DNA of 64,000 nt from Halovulum marinum (GCF_009697225.1 NZ_WIND01000003.1:273532-337531), one strand, 5' to 3'. Shown: positions 8,763 to 18,728, counted from the first letter of the stretch. Made by a program: numbers and translations. The notes: generated from the letters alone by a model not told the origin.

Positions 8763-9755
8763 TCACCATCGTTGATGAACATGCGGGGCGATGCGCTCTG
8801 CATAAATTTCCCGCATGGCGGACATTGCATCCGCGGATAGCGGCGGCAACGCGTCAGCTCCGGCATTTCCGCGCGCTTGCTCGGGGCTGCGCCCGCCGGG
8901 AATGACGACGGAAACGGCCTCCTCCATAAGGATCCACCGCAGGGCGAACTGAGCCATGGTCACGTCCGCCCCGACATGGGCTCGGATTTCTTCGGCAGCC
9001 TCCAGCGCCACCTCGTAGGGAACGCCGGCAAATGTCTCGCCCACATCGAATGCATTCCCCGCCCGGTTGAAGGATCGATGATCATCGGCGGCGAAGGCGG
9101 TGTCCCTGTGCATCTTTCCGGTCAGCATCCCGCTGGCCAACGGGACGCGGACGATGACTGCAACCCCTTTCGCCAAAGCCTGAGGAAAGAACAGCCCGGC
9201 CGGTCGCTGGCGAAAAATATTGTAGATGATCTGCACCGAAGCAAGGTTCGGATACTCGATCGCTTTCAGCCCCTCCTCGACCTTCTCAACCGAGGCCCCG
9301 TAATGCGCGATCTTGCCCTTGACGACCAGGTCGTCGAGCGCGCCGAAGACCTCGGGGCGGTAGAGGACCTCGGTCGGCGGGCAGTGAAGCTGCAACAGGT
9401 CCAGACGGTCAACGCCAAGGTTTGACAGGCTGCGGTCGACAAATCCTTCCAGCGCCGCGGCAGTGTGGCCGTCCGCGACATGGGGCGTGAGCCTGCGACC
9501 GGCCTTGGTCGCCACGAGCGGCCGGTCGCCACCGCGCTCAGAAAGCACATCGCCGATCAGCCGTTCGGAGCGGCCGTCGCCATAGACGTCTGCCGTGTCG
9601 ATAAAACCGATACCACCGTCGAGCACCTCATGAAGTGTCGCTTTCGCATCCGTTTCGCTGACGACGCCCCAGGATCCGCCGATGGCCCACGCGCCAAAAC
9701 CGATAGCTGTCGTACTCCAGCCGGTTCTCCCGAAGGGTCGAGTTGACAATGCCAT
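8763..9755 (-). CDS. Aldo/keto reductase
   Basis: 330-residue NAD(P)H-dependent aldo/keto reductase. ATG 9755 follows a GGAGGTG ribosome site; the same frame stays open upstream but that part is a shadow of xylA. The AKR tetrad is visible: D53 and Y58 in GFIDTADVYG, K84 in VATKAGRR and H124 in LLQLHCPP. The C-terminal cofactor segment SVVIPGGRSPEQARGN is intact. It is the last gene of the xylo-oligosaccharide operon, 77 bp after xylA, so reduction or oxidation of a pentose or its lactone is a reasonable guess but the substrate is unknown. Confidence 0.9.
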   Translation of the reverse strand: MALSTRPFGRTGWSTTAIGFGAWAIGGSWGVVSETDAKATLHEVLDGGIGFIDTADVYGDGRSERLIGDVLSERGGDRPLVATKAGRRLTPHVADGHTAAALEGFVDRSLSNLGVDRLDLLQLHCPPTEVLYRPEVFGALDDLVVKGKIAHYGASVEKVEEGLKAIEYPNLASVQIIYNIFRQRPAGLFFPQALAKGVAVIVRVPLASGMLTGKMHRDTAFAADDHRSFNRAGNAFDVGETFAGVPYEVALEAAEEIRAHVGADVTMAQFALRWILMEEAVSVVIPGGRSPEQARGNAGADALPPLSADAMSAMREIYAERIAPHVHQRW

Positions 9756-9832
9756 TTTCCGCACCTCCATTGCTGACCGCGGCAGGCCGCGGCAGCGCCA
9801 ATCATGACAGGCAATCGAAATTGCCCGCCGCC

Positions 9833-11137
9833 TCAGCTCACGAACCGGTTGACGATGTTTTCCAGCCGCTCCTGCCGACCCGACCGGGGGGCGGGATTGA
9901 TACCTTCGGCAGCCACGCGCGCGGCAATCTCCTCGAGGTCCGAAGACAACATCGCCCGCGCGGCAGGATCGTCCCAGGCCGCGTAGCGCTCGGCGCGCAT
10001 GGCCTCCAGCGTGCCATCTTCCAGCATCGCATGGGCAGCCTTCAGACCAGCCGCGCAGACGTCCATTGCGCCCACATGCGCGGCGACGAGGTCCACCGGG
10101 TCGAGGCTCTGCCGACGCAATCTCGAGTCGAAGTTGGTGCCGCCGGTGGTGAAGCCGCCGGCCTTCAGCACCTCGTAGTAGGCCAGCGCCACCTCGGGCA
10201 CGTTGTTGGGGAACTGGTCGGTGTCCCAGCCGGACTGGTAGTCGTTGCGGTTCATGTCGATCGAGCCCAGGATACCCAGCGCCCCGGCCAGCGCCAGCTC
10301 GTGCTCGAAGCTGTGCCCGGCGAGGATCGCGTGGCCCTGCTCGATGTTCATCTTGACCACGTCTTCGAGACCAAATTCCTTCAGGAAGCCGTAGACCGTG
10401 GCGACATCGTAGTCGTACTGGTGCTTGGTGGGCTCCTGCGGCTTCGGCTCGATCAGGATCTGCCCCTTGAAACCGATCTTCTCGGCATATTCGACGACCA
10501 TGGCAAGGAACCGACCGGCCTGAGCACGCTCGCGCGCGAGGTCGGTGTTCAGCAACGTCTCGTAACCCTCGCGCCCGCCCCAAAGTACGTAGTTCTCGCC
10601 TCCAAGGCTGTGGGTTGCATCTATGCAGGTCTTCACTGTCGCGGCGGCGAAGGCAAACACCTCCGGGTCGGGGTTCGTCGCGGCGCCGGCCATGTAGCGA
10701 CGGTGCGAGAACAGGTTCGCGGTCCCCCATAAAAGGCGCGGTCCGCCCGCCTGCATCTTCTGGCCGATGTGGTCGACCATCTCTTCGAGGTTACGGGTGT
10801 TTTCGGCCAGATCGGCGCCTTCAGGGCGGATATCGGCATCGTGAAACGCGAAGTAGGGCTGGCCCAGAATGGCGAACAGCTCGAACGCCGCGTCAGCCTT
10901 CATTTTCGCAAGTTCCAGCGTGTCGCCGAACCACGGCCGTTGCAGGGTCTGCCCGCCGAAGGGATCACCGCCCTGCCAGGCGAAGCTGTGCCACCAGGCA
11001 ACCGAAAAGCGCAGGTGGTCCTCGAGACGCTTGCCGCCGATCGTCGCATTCGGATCATAGTGACGGTAGGCAAGTTCGTTGCCGCTCTCGGTTCCCTCGT
11101 AGGCGACGGGGGCGATGCCGGCGAAAAAGTCGGTCAT
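9833..11137 (-). CDS. xylA: Xylose isomerase
   Basis: 434 residues, the normal length for class II XylA. Start ATG 11137 has AAGG 8 nt upstream; the longer open frame is antisense-like. Catalytic and metal residues are visible: H99 and D102 in [10 protein letters not shown], the [13 protein letters not shown] segment with metal-binding Glu and catalytic Lys, [17 protein letters not shown] and GSIDMNRND. It converts D-xylose to D-xylulose in the cytoplasm, the step after the GH43 xylosidase of the same operon. No xylulokinase gene lies in the window, so the next step must be encoded elsewhere. Confidence 0.96.
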   Translation of the reverse strand: MTDFFAGIAPVAYEGTESGNELAYRHYDPNATIGGKRLEDHLRFSVAWWHSFAWQGGDPFGGQTLQRPWFGDTLELAKMKADAAFELFAILGQPYFAFHDADIRPEGADLAENTRNLEEMVDHIGQKMQAGGPRLLWGTANLFSHRRYMAGAATNPDPEVFAFAAATVKTCIDATHSLGGENYVLWGGREGYETLLNTDLARERAQAGRFLAMVVEYAEKIGFKGQILIEPKPQEPTKHQYDYDVATVYGFLKEFGLEDVVKMNIEQGHAILAGHSFEHELALAGALGILGSIDMNRNDYQSGWDTDQFPNNVPEVALAYYEVLKAGGFTTGGTNFDSRLRRQSLDPVDLVAAHVGAMDVCAAGLKAAHAMLEDGTLEAMRAERYAAWDDPAARAMLSSDLEEIAARVAAEGINPAPRSGRQERLENIVNRFVS

Positions 11138-11190
11138 GGTGTTTACCTTGTGTACGAGACGCTGAATCGAGGACGCACCCTCGCCATGGA

Positions 11191-11838
11191 TCAGCGCGCA
11201 GCCCAGAGCAGACCGCGGCGCAGAATCTCCTTCATTGGCGGCACGTCGAACTCGGCAGCGACATGGCCGAGCGCCGAATAGAAGACCCGTCCGGCGCCGT
11301 AGCGATGCTTCCAGACCACCGGCATCACCACCCCCGAGGTCCAGGGAGCATGTTCGCCCGAGAAGGTCGTGCTCGCCAGCACTTCGATGCCGGGGTCGAC
11401 GTGCATGAAGTACTGTTCCGACCGGTAGTCGAAGTCTGCGATACCGGCAACGATGGGGTCGTCCGGCCTGTTGATGTCGACGCGATAGTCGATGATGTCG
11501 CCGGGGTGCGCGACCCACTGGCCGCCGACCATGAACTGGTAGGCCGGCTCCATCCGGAACGCGTCGGCCATACCGCCGTGGTGCCCGCCCAGACCGGTGC
11601 CCGCTTCGACCGCCGCGATGAGGTTCTGCAGCGGCTCCTTTTCGACCTGCACCTGGGTGATCATCGGCACGATAAGGTCGTACCGGCCAAGATCGCCCTC
11701 GCCAAGCACGTCCGTGCCCTGCTCGCGACGGACCTGGAAGCCGCTCTCGGTCAGCATTTCGTCCACTATCCGAGAGCAGGCCTCGGGTTCATGGCCTTCC
11801 CATCCGCCCCAGAAGATAAGGGCCTGTCGATTGCTCAT
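11191..11838 (-). CDS. ThuA-like domain protein
   Basis: 215-residue ThuA/trehalose-utilisation type protein with a class-I glutamine-amidotransferase-like fold. Recognisable segments are [32 protein letters not shown] (the family's G-x-H-G-G turn), HPVD-equivalent [16 protein letters not shown] and the ending [16 protein letters not shown]. The biochemical role of the family is poorly defined. It usually accompanies Gfo/Idh/MocA dehydrogenases in sugar operons, as here, where its start overlaps the dehydrogenase stop by 4 bp (ATGA). Participation in keto-sugar metabolism is inferred. Confidence 0.85.
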   Translation of the reverse strand: MSNRQALIFWGGWEGHEPEACSRIVDEMLTESGFQVRREQGTDVLGEGDLGRYDLIVPMITQVQVEKEPLQNLIAAVEAGTGLGGHHGGMADAFRMEPAYQFMVGGQWVAHPGDIIDYRVDINRPDDPIVAGIADFDYRSEQYFMHVDPGIEVLASTTFSGEHAPWTSGVVMPVVWKHRYGAGRVFYSALGHVAAEFDVPPMKEILRRGLLWAAR

Positions 11839-12944
11839 ATCGTCTCCACAGTTCGAATTACGCCGACCGCTGCGCCGGGCGCGAGGGCTGCCGGCCGATC
11901 GCAGGTTGTCGAGAGTTCAATCGCCCGGCCGGAGTCCGACGAAGCCAGAAGCGCCTCCATCGCCTCGAGAACGTGCAGCGCCAGCGCGCCGCTGGCAGCG
12001 TGCGGTCGGTTCTCCGCAATTGCCGCCGCCATGTCCGCAAGGCCCAGGCCGCGATAGTTTCCGTCGCCATGACCATGGGTCATCGGCTGTACCGCCCAGG
12101 CGCCGTCGAACATTTCGACGTCGCCGTCGAACCGGTTCGGATCGGGGATCAGCAGCGATCCTTCGGTTCCGTACAGCTCGAGCGGTTTGTGCTGGTGCGC
12201 CGGAACATCGAAGCTGGTCGCGATCTGAACCACGGCACCCGACGCGAACTCCATCACGCCGGCGACATGGGTCGCAACATCGACCGGAACGGTTGCGCCC
12301 GCCCGTGGGCCGGTCGCGATCGTCCGACGATCGCGTGCGCGCACGCCAAAGGCCGCAACGCGCCGCGCCGGCCCGAGAAGGTTGACCATGCCGGTGATGT
12401 AGTATGGGCCCATGTCGAAAAGCGGCCCGGCACCAGGACCGGCGTAGTAGAAATCCGGGTTCGGATGCCAGCGCTCATGCCCGGGAAGCATCAGTGTCGC
12501 GGTTCCGGCGGTCGGGGCGCCAATCAGACCGCCGTCCAACAGCGCGCGGGCGGTCTGGTGGCCGCCGCCGAGAAACGTATCCGGCGCACAGCCGACGCGA
12601 AGGCCGCGTGCCTCGGCCGCGTCGAGCAGGCGCCGCGCCTCGCTCACGCTGCCCGCCAGCGGCTTTTCCGAGTAGACGTGTTTGCCCGCTTCCAGCGCGG
12701 CAAGGCCGATTTCGACATGCGCGGCCGGTATGGTGAGATTGAGCACAATGTCGATGTCGTCGCGCGCCATGAGTTGCGCGACCGACACAGCGTCGACACC
12801 GTGGGCGGCGGCCTTTTCTGCCGCGGCTTCGGGGCGCAGATCGGCAACGGCGCGAAGCGCAATCTGCGGGAACAGCGCAGCGTTGGCGAGATAGATGTCG
12901 CTGATCACGCCGCAGCCGACGATCCCTACTCCAAGGGGTTTCAT
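11835..12944 (-). CDS. Gfo/Idh/MocA-family dehydrogenase
   Basis: 369-residue NAD(P)-dependent oxidoreductase. The Rossmann start is GIVGCGVISDIYLANA (residues 7-22) and the E-K-P motif of the family is at residues 93-95 (YSEKPLAG). The C-terminal substrate domain contains FDMGPYYITGMVNLLGPA. Family members oxidise or reduce sugars and inositols; the substrate here is unproven but should be linked to xylose-type oligosaccharides. Stop/start overlaps of 4 bp tie it to the ATPase gene upstream and the ThuA gene downstream. Confidence 0.88.
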   Translation of the reverse strand: MKPLGVGIVGCGVISDIYLANAALFPQIALRAVADLRPEAAAEKAAAHGVDAVSVAQLMARDDIDIVLNLTIPAAHVEIGLAALEAGKHVYSEKPLAGSVSEARRLLDAAEARGLRVGCAPDTFLGGGHQTARALLDGGLIGAPTAGTATLMLPGHERWHPNPDFYYAGPGAGPLFDMGPYYITGMVNLLGPARRVAAFGVRARDRRTIATGPRAGATVPVDVATHVAGVMEFASGAVVQIATSFDVPAHQHKPLELYGTEGSLLIPDPNRFDGDVEMFDGAWAVQPMTHGHGDGNYRGLGLADMAAAIAENRPHAASGALALHVLEAMEALLASSDSGRAIELSTTCDRPAALAPGAAVGVIRTVETI

Positions 12945-13951
12945 GCCGCCTCCTTCATTCGCCGTCCGTCCTGCCCGAACAGATGCAGGTTCTGCCGTTC
13001 TGGTGTGAGATAAAGTTGCTCGCCCGCTTTCAGGCGTACATGTCCGGGCAGGCGCACCGTCACGTCGCCCAGACCGTCAGCGACCATATAGGCGATCGTA
13101 TCCGCGCCCAGCGTTTCGACGACCTGTGTCCTGGCCGCCCAGTCGCCGCCGGTCCGGTCGACCAGGATGTGTTCCGGCCGGATCCCGACGGTACGCACGT
13201 CGTCGCGCGCGATGGCCGAGCCCGGCAGCAGGTTCATTTTCGGCGAGCCGATGAAGCTGGCGACGAACTCGGTTTGCGGCGCTTCATACAGTTCCATAGG
13301 CGGGCCGACCTGTTCGATCCGACCGGCGTTCATCACCACGATCTGATCGGCGAGGGTCATTGCCTCGACCTGGTCATGGGTGACGTAGATCATCGTGGCG
13401 TCTATCGACTGGTGCAATTGCGCCAGTTCCACACGCATCTGCGTGCGCAGTGCGGCATCGAGGTTGGACAGCGGCTCGTCAAAGAGGAACACCTTGGGGT
13501 GGCGCACGATCGAGCGGCCGATGGCGACGCGCTGGCGCTGCCCCCCCGAAAGCTGGCCCGGTCTGCGATCCAGATGGTCCTGCAGGGCCAGGATCCGGGC
13601 GGCCTCGGCCACGCGCTCCTTCCGCTCGGCGGCCGGGATCTTCGCGAGGCGCAGGCCGAAATCAATGTTCTGCTCGACGGTCATGTGCGGGTAGAGCGCA
13701 TAGGACTGGAACACCATCGAGATGCCCCGGTTCGACGGCTCCTGCAGAGTCACGTCCTCGCCGCCGATCAGAACCTGCCCTGACGTGGGCATTTCGAGAC
13801 CGGCTATGGTGCGCAGCAGAGTGCTCTTGCCGCAGCCGGACGGGCCGACCAGAACGGTAAAGGATCCGTCCGGAACCGTCAGGTTCAGATCCGGGATCAC
13901 GGTAACATTGCCGAACGACTTGTTGACGTTCTGGAGGCGGACTTCAGCCAT
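12941..13951 (-). CDS. ABC sugar transporter ATPase (UgpC/MalK type), system 2
   Basis: 336-residue ATPase. Walker A GPSGCGKS at residues 36-43, LSGGQ at 134-138, Walker B VFLFDEP at 154-160; the regulatory C-terminal domain includes VGIRPEHILVDRT. It is slightly shorter than the system 1 and 3 ATPases. It lies between the GH43 gene and the dehydrogenase, and energises the permease pair encoded upstream in the same operon. The 4-bp overlap with the dehydrogenase gene implies coupled translation. Confidence 0.93.
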   Translation of the reverse strand: MAEVRLQNVNKSFGNVTVIPDLNLTVPDGSFTVLVGPSGCGKSTLLRTIAGLEMPTSGQVLIGGEDVTLQEPSNRGISMVFQSYALYPHMTVEQNIDFGLRLAKIPAAERKERVAEAARILALQDHLDRRPGQLSGGQRQRVAIGRSIVRHPKVFLFDEPLSNLDAALRTQMRVELAQLHQSIDATMIYVTHDQVEAMTLADQIVVMNAGRIEQVGPPMELYEAPQTEFVASFIGSPKMNLLPGSAIARDDVRTVGIRPEHILVDRTGGDWAARTQVVETLGADTIAYMVADGLGDVTVRLPGHVRLKAGEQLYLTPERQNLHLFGQDGRRMKEAA

Positions 13952-13975
13952 ATAGACGACTCCTTGCGCCGGACA

Positions 13976-15616
13976 TCACCGGGCCTCGTAGAGGAAGTGG
14001 AGGAAATCGGCCGGTCGACCACGGCCCGAGGTATCGTGGGCGCACATGCCCACGAACGCTCCGGTGAAGTTGTTGCCGGGCCCGTTGCCGGCCTCGTCCG
14101 AGATCGCGGACTGGTCCAGCACGATGCCAAGATCCCGCCAGTCGCCGCCCGCGGCGAAGCGGAACCGGAGTTCGCTGCCATCGACGTCGCAGCCCAGCCG
14201 CACCGGCCCGTCCGCCGGAAGTGGGATCGGCTGGACCGGGTACTCAACCCGCGCGTCCGGCCAGTCGGCAGGGCAGCTGTAGACCGTCAGAACCCGGTCG
14301 CCAGCGCGGTCCGCCGTAACAGCAAGGTAGTGGAACTTGAAGCGGCCATACCATGCGATCAGTCCTGCAAAGTGCTGATAGTCGCCGGGCTGGACGTCGA
14401 CCTCGGTCTCTGCGCGGAAGGCCAGGTCGGTCTGACGTCTGGCCACCAGCGCGTGCTCGAACTGCGAGCCAGGCGACTCGCGGCCGAACAGGCGCAGCGC
14501 GCCGGGTCGGTCCGTGAGCGAAAAGAGGCGCGCGGGTTCGGGCGTGCGCAGCCACTGGAACCCGTCCGGCAGCGGCCCGGGCGCGAACCGGGTCAACGTC
14601 GGCTCAGCGTCGAAACGGTGCTCCGGCAGGTCGGGGGCATCGACGCGCGCCGCCGGAACGTTGCCGCCGTGGGCGAGACGCGGAAAGGCCCCTTCCTCCC
14701 ACACGAGTTTCTGAATTGCCGTCTCGCGACCGAGCGGCGAACGCCGCACGTCGTCGGCATGGATCCCCGCGCCAGGGCCCGCAGGCTTGCGGCGCGTCTC
14801 GTCCAGCGGTCGCGAACACAGGTGTACCATGTAGAACTCGCCGGTCTGCGTCTCGACGATGTCGGCATGGCCCGCACGCTGCAGCAACGCGTCCGGCGCG
14901 TCCTTCGCGGTCAGGACGTGCCCGGCCGGATCGGTCTCGTAGGGGCCCGTCAAGTTGCGCGACCGCGCCATCGTCACCGCGTGATCGTAGCCGGTGCCGC
15001 CTTCCGCCGTCAGCAGATAGTACCATCCGTCGCGGCGGTAGAGATGCGGCCCCTCGGTCAGCCTGAGTTCGGTGCCGCAGTAGATGTTCGTCACCGGCCC
15101 GACCAACCGCCGCTCGGCAGGGGCGTACTCCTGCATCACGATCCCGCCGAAACGGTCGCCGCCGGTCCGGTTGTGATCCCAGATCATGTTGAGCAGCCAT
15201 TTCCGGCCGTCTTCGTCATGAAACAGCGACGGATCGAAACCGGACGAGTTCAGATAGATCGGATCCGACCACGGTCCTTCGATCGCGGGCGCGGTGACAA
15301 GATAGTTGTGGGAGTCCTTCCAGGCGCCGTCGCGCCGCTTCACGTCTGTATAGATCAGCCAGAACTGCCCGTCGGCATGGCTCAGGCAGGGCGCCCATAC
15401 TCCGCCCGAATCCGGGTCGCCGCGCATGTCGAGCTGGCTGGCGCGATCGAGCGGGCGGGAAATCACCCGCCAGTTCACGAGATCGCGCGAGTGATGGATC
15501 TGGACCCCCGGGAACCATTCGAAGGTGGATGTGGCGATGTAGTAGTCATCGCCCGCGCGAACGATCGAGGGGTCCGGGTTGAACCCCGGCAATATGGGAT
15601 TTTCGATGGAGGTCAT
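13976..15616 (-). CDS. xynB: Glycoside hydrolase family 43 beta-xylosidase
   Basis: 546-residue protein in two parts. Residues 1-~320 are the five-bladed GH43 propeller with the expected triad: base D15 (NPILPGFNPDPS), pKa-modulating D128 (NSSGFDPSLF) and acid E188 (ELRLTEGPHLYRRDGWYYL). The remainder is the beta-sandwich typical of GH43 subfamily 11 exo-beta-1,4-xylosidases. No signal peptide, so it hydrolyses imported xylo-oligosaccharides in the cytoplasm; some relatives also remove arabinose. It sits inside the transporter operon upstream of xylA, a coherent route from xylobiose to xylulose. Confidence 0.93.
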   Translation of the reverse strand: MTSIENPILPGFNPDPSIVRAGDDYYIATSTFEWFPGVQIHHSRDLVNWRVISRPLDRASQLDMRGDPDSGGVWAPCLSHADGQFWLIYTDVKRRDGAWKDSHNYLVTAPAIEGPWSDPIYLNSSGFDPSLFHDEDGRKWLLNMIWDHNRTGGDRFGGIVMQEYAPAERRLVGPVTNIYCGTELRLTEGPHLYRRDGWYYLLTAEGGTGYDHAVTMARSRNLTGPYETDPAGHVLTAKDAPDALLQRAGHADIVETQTGEFYMVHLCSRPLDETRRKPAGPGAGIHADDVRRSPLGRETAIQKLVWEEGAFPRLAHGGNVPAARVDAPDLPEHRFDAEPTLTRFAPGPLPDGFQWLRTPEPARLFSLTDRPGALRLFGRESPGSQFEHALVARRQTDLAFRAETEVDVQPGDYQHFAGLIAWYGRFKFHYLAVTADRAGDRVLTVYSCPADWPDARVEYPVQPIPLPADGPVRLGCDVDGSELRFRFAAGGDWRDLGIVLDQSAISDEAGNGPGNNFTGAFVGMCAHDTSGRGRPADFLHFLYEAR

Positions 15617-15620
15617 GGCC

Positions 15621-16451
15621 TTATCCCTTCACGGCGCCGCCGGTCAGGCCCGCGACGATGTACTTCTGCGCTGCCAGAAAGAAGATGATCGCCGGCACGA
15701 TGGTCAGCGTGACGAAGGCGAGCGTCTGGTTCCACTCGGTCACGTATTCGCCGCGGAACTGCATCATCCCGAGCGGCCAGGTGAACACTTCGCGGGAATT
15801 CAGCACCACCAGCGGAAGCAGGAAGTTGTTCCAGCTCTGCACGAAGACGAACACCCCGACGGTCGCGAGGATCGGCGTCGACAGCGGCAGCGTGAAGCGG
15901 AAGAAAAATCTCACATAGCCGCAACCGTCGATATAGGCGGCCTCGAACAGCTCCTTCGGCAACTGCTCGAAGAACGTTCGGAACAGCAGAATGGCCAGCG
16001 AAAGGCTGAACGCCGCCTGCGGCAGGATCACCGCCCAGTAGGTATCGAGCAGGCCGATGTCGCGCACCTTGACGAACAGCGGCAGGATTGCCGTCGCAAA
16101 CGGAAACATCAGCCCCAGTAGAAGGTAGGAGAACAGCATCCGTGAGCCGAAGAAGCGGATCTGGGCGAACACATACGCGGCGGCCGCGCCCACGATCAGC
16201 GTCAACACCACTGCCAGCGACGAGATCATCAGCGAGTTGCCGAGATAGCGCCAGAAGGCCGGGTCGCTCACGATTGCGCCGTAGAATTCCCAGTTCCAGC
16301 TGTCGGGAAGAGCGAACGCGCTGGTACGGATCTCGGCATTTGTCTTGAAGCCGCCGAAGACGGTGGCGAGCATGGGCGCGAGCACGAAGCTCGCCACGAA
16401 GCACAGGAACGCCACGCGCAGGATGTTTCGGGTGATGTTGGCGCGGGTCAC
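15621..16451 (-). CDS. Carbohydrate ABC transporter permease (MalG type), system 2
   Basis: 276-residue permease starting at GTG 16451, whose GTGA overlaps the stop of the preceding permease. Six predicted membrane helices begin at ILRVAFLCFVASFVLAPM. The EAA loop reads LFEAAYIDGCGYVRFFFRF and the C-terminus VAGLTGGAVKG is typical of MalG-like subunits. The frame is open further upstream, but that stretch is a shadow of the neighbouring permease. It is followed after 4 bp by the GH43 gene. Confidence 0.92.
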   Translation of the reverse strand: MTRANITRNILRVAFLCFVASFVLAPMLATVFGGFKTNAEIRTSAFALPDSWNWEFYGAIVSDPAFWRYLGNSLMISSLAVVLTLIVGAAAAYVFAQIRFFGSRMLFSYLLLGLMFPFATAILPLFVKVRDIGLLDTYWAVILPQAAFSLSLAILLFRTFFEQLPKELFEAAYIDGCGYVRFFFRFTLPLSTPILATVGVFVFVQSWNNFLLPLVVLNSREVFTWPLGMMQFRGEYVTEWNQTLAFVTLTIVPAIIFFLAAQKYIVAGLTGGAVKG

Positions 16452-17395
16452 GATTGCCCCCGTTTCATGAAGAAGCGCTGGTAGAACACGGCCACGGTGA
16501 TCGCCACGATGAACAGGATCACGCCGACGGCGCTGCCGAAGCCGATGTTCAGCCGGGTCAGTCCGAAGGTGTAGAGATAGGTGACAATCGTGTGGGTCTG
16601 GTTCGACGGGCCGCCATTGGTCAGCGGGATGATGAGGTCGAACACCTGCAGCGCGCCGATGATCGCGAAGAAGGCGCTGACGATGATGGCCGGCTTGATC
16701 TGCGGCACCAGCACGTACCGGACGATCTGCGGTCGCTTCGCCCCCTCGATGCGTGCGGCTTCGACCAGATCCTCGGGCACACCCTGAAGGGCGGCGATGT
16801 AGATCATCATGTGAAAGCCGAAGTACTTCCACACGATGACCGTCATGACGGCGACGAACGCCCAATCGCGATCGGCGAGGATGAAGAACGGCTCGGTGCC
16901 GAGAGACTGCGCAAGCGAGGCGCTGACCCCGTAGTTGCCGTCGAAAACGAAACTCCAGATCAGTCCGGCCGCGACCTCGGCCAGGATATAGGGCAGGAAG
17001 AACACGAGCCGGAAAAAGGCGTTGGTCGGGGTCTTGCGGTAGATCAGCAGTGCCAGCAGCAACGCCAGCGGCATCTGCAGGAAAAGTGAGACGGCGACGA
17101 TCTTCACGGTGTTGCCGACCGCGACATGGAAGACAGAATGATCGGCGATCCGCTGGTAGTTCTGCAGCCCGACGAAGTCGGTCGGCACGCCATAGCCGTT
17201 CCAGTTGAAGAAGGAATAGTAGAACGACTCGCCCAGCGGCAGCATCACGAACAGAGTGAACAGGATGAGCGCGGGCGGCAACAGGATCAGCGTTGCCGAT
17301 ATCCGGCCGTTGTTGAGCCCGAGGCGCAGGCGCTCGGTCAACGACAGGCGCCGACCGGGTGCAGAGTAGACTTGACTGGGGGCGGAAGCCGCCAT
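16448..17395 (-). CDS. Carbohydrate ABC transporter permease (MalF type), system 2
   Basis: 315-residue permease. ATG 17395 was preferred because GAGG lies about 6 nt upstream; starts at 17401 and 17413 lack a properly spaced site. The first helix starts near ATLILLPPALILFTLFVML, and the EAA loop is LVEAARIEGAKRPQIVRYV. The periplasmic signature LTNGGPSNQTHTIVTYLY is characteristic of MalF-type subunits. A GC-rich hairpin separates it from the binding-protein gene. Confidence 0.9.
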   Translation of the reverse strand: MAASAPSQVYSAPGRRLSLTERLRLGLNNGRISATLILLPPALILFTLFVMLPLGESFYYSFFNWNGYGVPTDFVGLQNYQRIADHSVFHVAVGNTVKIVAVSLFLQMPLALLLALLIYRKTPTNAFFRLVFFLPYILAEVAAGLIWSFVFDGNYGVSASLAQSLGTEPFFILADRDWAFVAVMTVIVWKYFGFHMMIYIAALQGVPEDLVEAARIEGAKRPQIVRYVLVPQIKPAIIVSAFFAIIGALQVFDLIIPLTNGGPSNQTHTIVTYLYTFGLTRLNIGFGSAVGVILFIVAITVAVFYQRFFMKRGQS

Positions 17396-17428
17396 GCCCA
17401 TCCTCACTTGCATAGGTGGTTGCACGAA

Positions 17429-17455
17429 GCGCGCGCCGCCGAGGGCAGCGCGCGC
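17429..17455 (-). terminator. GC-rich hairpin between binding-protein and permease genes
   Basis: Two copies of the self-complementary GCGCGCGC separated by 11 nt form an 8-bp stem immediately after the binding-protein stop codon. As in system 1, it probably limits read-through or stabilises the upstream message. No T-tract. Confidence 0.5.
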
Positions 17456-17465
17456 CGCTTTGCGA

Positions 17466-18728
17466 TTAGCGGAAGTCCCACGCCTCCTGGACCTGGGCAG
17501 CAGCCTCATCGGGAGTGATGGCGCCCTGCGCAAGGTCCGCAGAGATATCGTTCACGGTTGCGCCGACAGAGGCACCCAGGAACTGGTCGAGGAACACCTG
17601 ATGGTAGCTCGATTCTGCAATGTCCTGCGCGACCTTCTGGAAGAACGGGTTCTCCAGCGCCTCGCCGGCCCCCTTCACGATCGGAATGAAGATGCCTTTC
17701 TCGGCAATCTCGCGCTGATGCTCTCCGTTCAGAAGGAAAGTCAGGAAGTCGACAGCCTCGGGTTCGGCTGAGTGCGACACCGCCCAGCCGTTGATCCCGC
17801 CGAGCGTGGCCTTGTCACCACCTTCGGCAACCGGGCCCTCGACGACAGGGAACTGGATGATGGCAAGCTGTTCGTCCGAAAGGCCTTCGCCACTGGTGGA
17901 CCGAGCGCGCATGGGCAGGTAATCCCAGTCGCCCATCAAATGGAACGCGCCCTTGCCGTCGGCGAACATGCCGCTCGCAGTCTCATAGGTGGTCCCCATG
18001 AAGCCAGGCTGGAACGGATCCAACTCGGCCAGCTTCTGGAACTCTGCGCCGGCCTCGACGAAAGCTTCGTTCTCGAAGCCGCCTTCTTCACCGGACATTG
18101 CGGTGGTCACGACATTCGGCCCGCCTTCGCGCAGCGCCAGATAGCTCCAGTAGAAATGAAGCGGCCACTTGTCCTGACCGCCGGCGATGATCGGCGTGAC
18201 GCCCGCCTCCTTCAGGACGGTCACCGCATCGAGGAAGTCCTGCCACGTCTCGATTGCCGTGTGATCGACGCCTGCCTGTTCGGTCAGGTCGGTATTCACC
18301 CAGAAGACGACCTCGGTCGCATAGAGCGGCAGGCCGCGCAGCTGGCCGTCGACCGTATAGGCCTCGAGCGCCGCTTCCGGAAAGGTGGCCTTGATCTCGG
18401 CCGGCACCTGCTCGGTGATATCGGCCAGAAATCCGGCATTGGCCTGGTCGACCAGCGTCTCGCCGCCCCAGCTGTAGAAGATGTCGGGCCGCGCATCGGA
18501 TTGCAGCAAAGTCGGCAGCTTCGACTTGTAGGCTTCGTTCGCAATGAACTCGAAGACCACCTTCACGCCGGGGTTCTGTGCCTCGTAGTCCTGCGCGACG
18601 CGCCGGTAGAAGGCCTCCTCCTGATCGCCGGGCTGAACTCGCAGAACCGTCACTTCGGTTTGCGCTGCGGCGGAACAGGCTCCGACGGCGGCGGCGAACA
18701 CCGCTGCCAGGCTCATAGTCCTCTTCAT
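17466..18728 (-). CDS. Sugar ABC transporter substrate-binding protein, system 2
   Basis: 420 residues with a signal peptide (MKRTMSLAAVFAAAVGACSA, cleavage near AAAQT at ~22). The mature protein starts VTVLRVQPGDQEEAFYRR and contains LPTLLQSDARPDIFYSWGGE and GKGAFHLMGDWDYLP, typical of family-1 solute-binding proteins. Operon context (GH43 xylosidase, xylose isomerase) suggests xylo-oligosaccharide as ligand. Its start lies 132 bp from the LacI gene upstream; that gap has TTGACT/TTGACG hexamers suitable for a promoter. Confidence 0.92.
   Translation of the reverse strand: MKRTMSLAAVFAAAVGACSAAAQTEVTVLRVQPGDQEEAFYRRVAQDYEAQNPGVKVVFEFIANEAYKSKLPTLLQSDARPDIFYSWGGETLVDQANAGFLADITEQVPAEIKATFPEAALEAYTVDGQLRGLPLYATEVVFWVNTDLTEQAGVDHTAIETWQDFLDAVTVLKEAGVTPIIAGGQDKWPLHFYWSYLALREGGPNVVTTAMSGEEGGFENEAFVEAGAEFQKLAELDPFQPGFMGTTYETASGMFADGKGAFHLMGDWDYLPMRARSTSGEGLSDEQLAIIQFPVVEGPVAEGGDKATLGGINGWAVSHSAEPEAVDFLTFLLNGEHQREIAEKGIFIPIVKGAGEALENPFFQKVAQDIAESSYHQVFLDQFLGASVGATVNDISADLAQGAITPDEAAAQVQEAWDFR

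Noticed and set aside
9756..10730. Long N-terminal extension of the aldo/keto reductase frame
   Set aside because: It overlaps xylA in another frame, has Arg-rich shadow composition, and a good ribosome site exists at the internal start 9755.
13964..15688. 574-codon plus-strand frame opposite GH43
   Set aside because: Antisense to xynB, whose catalytic triad is intact; no family features.
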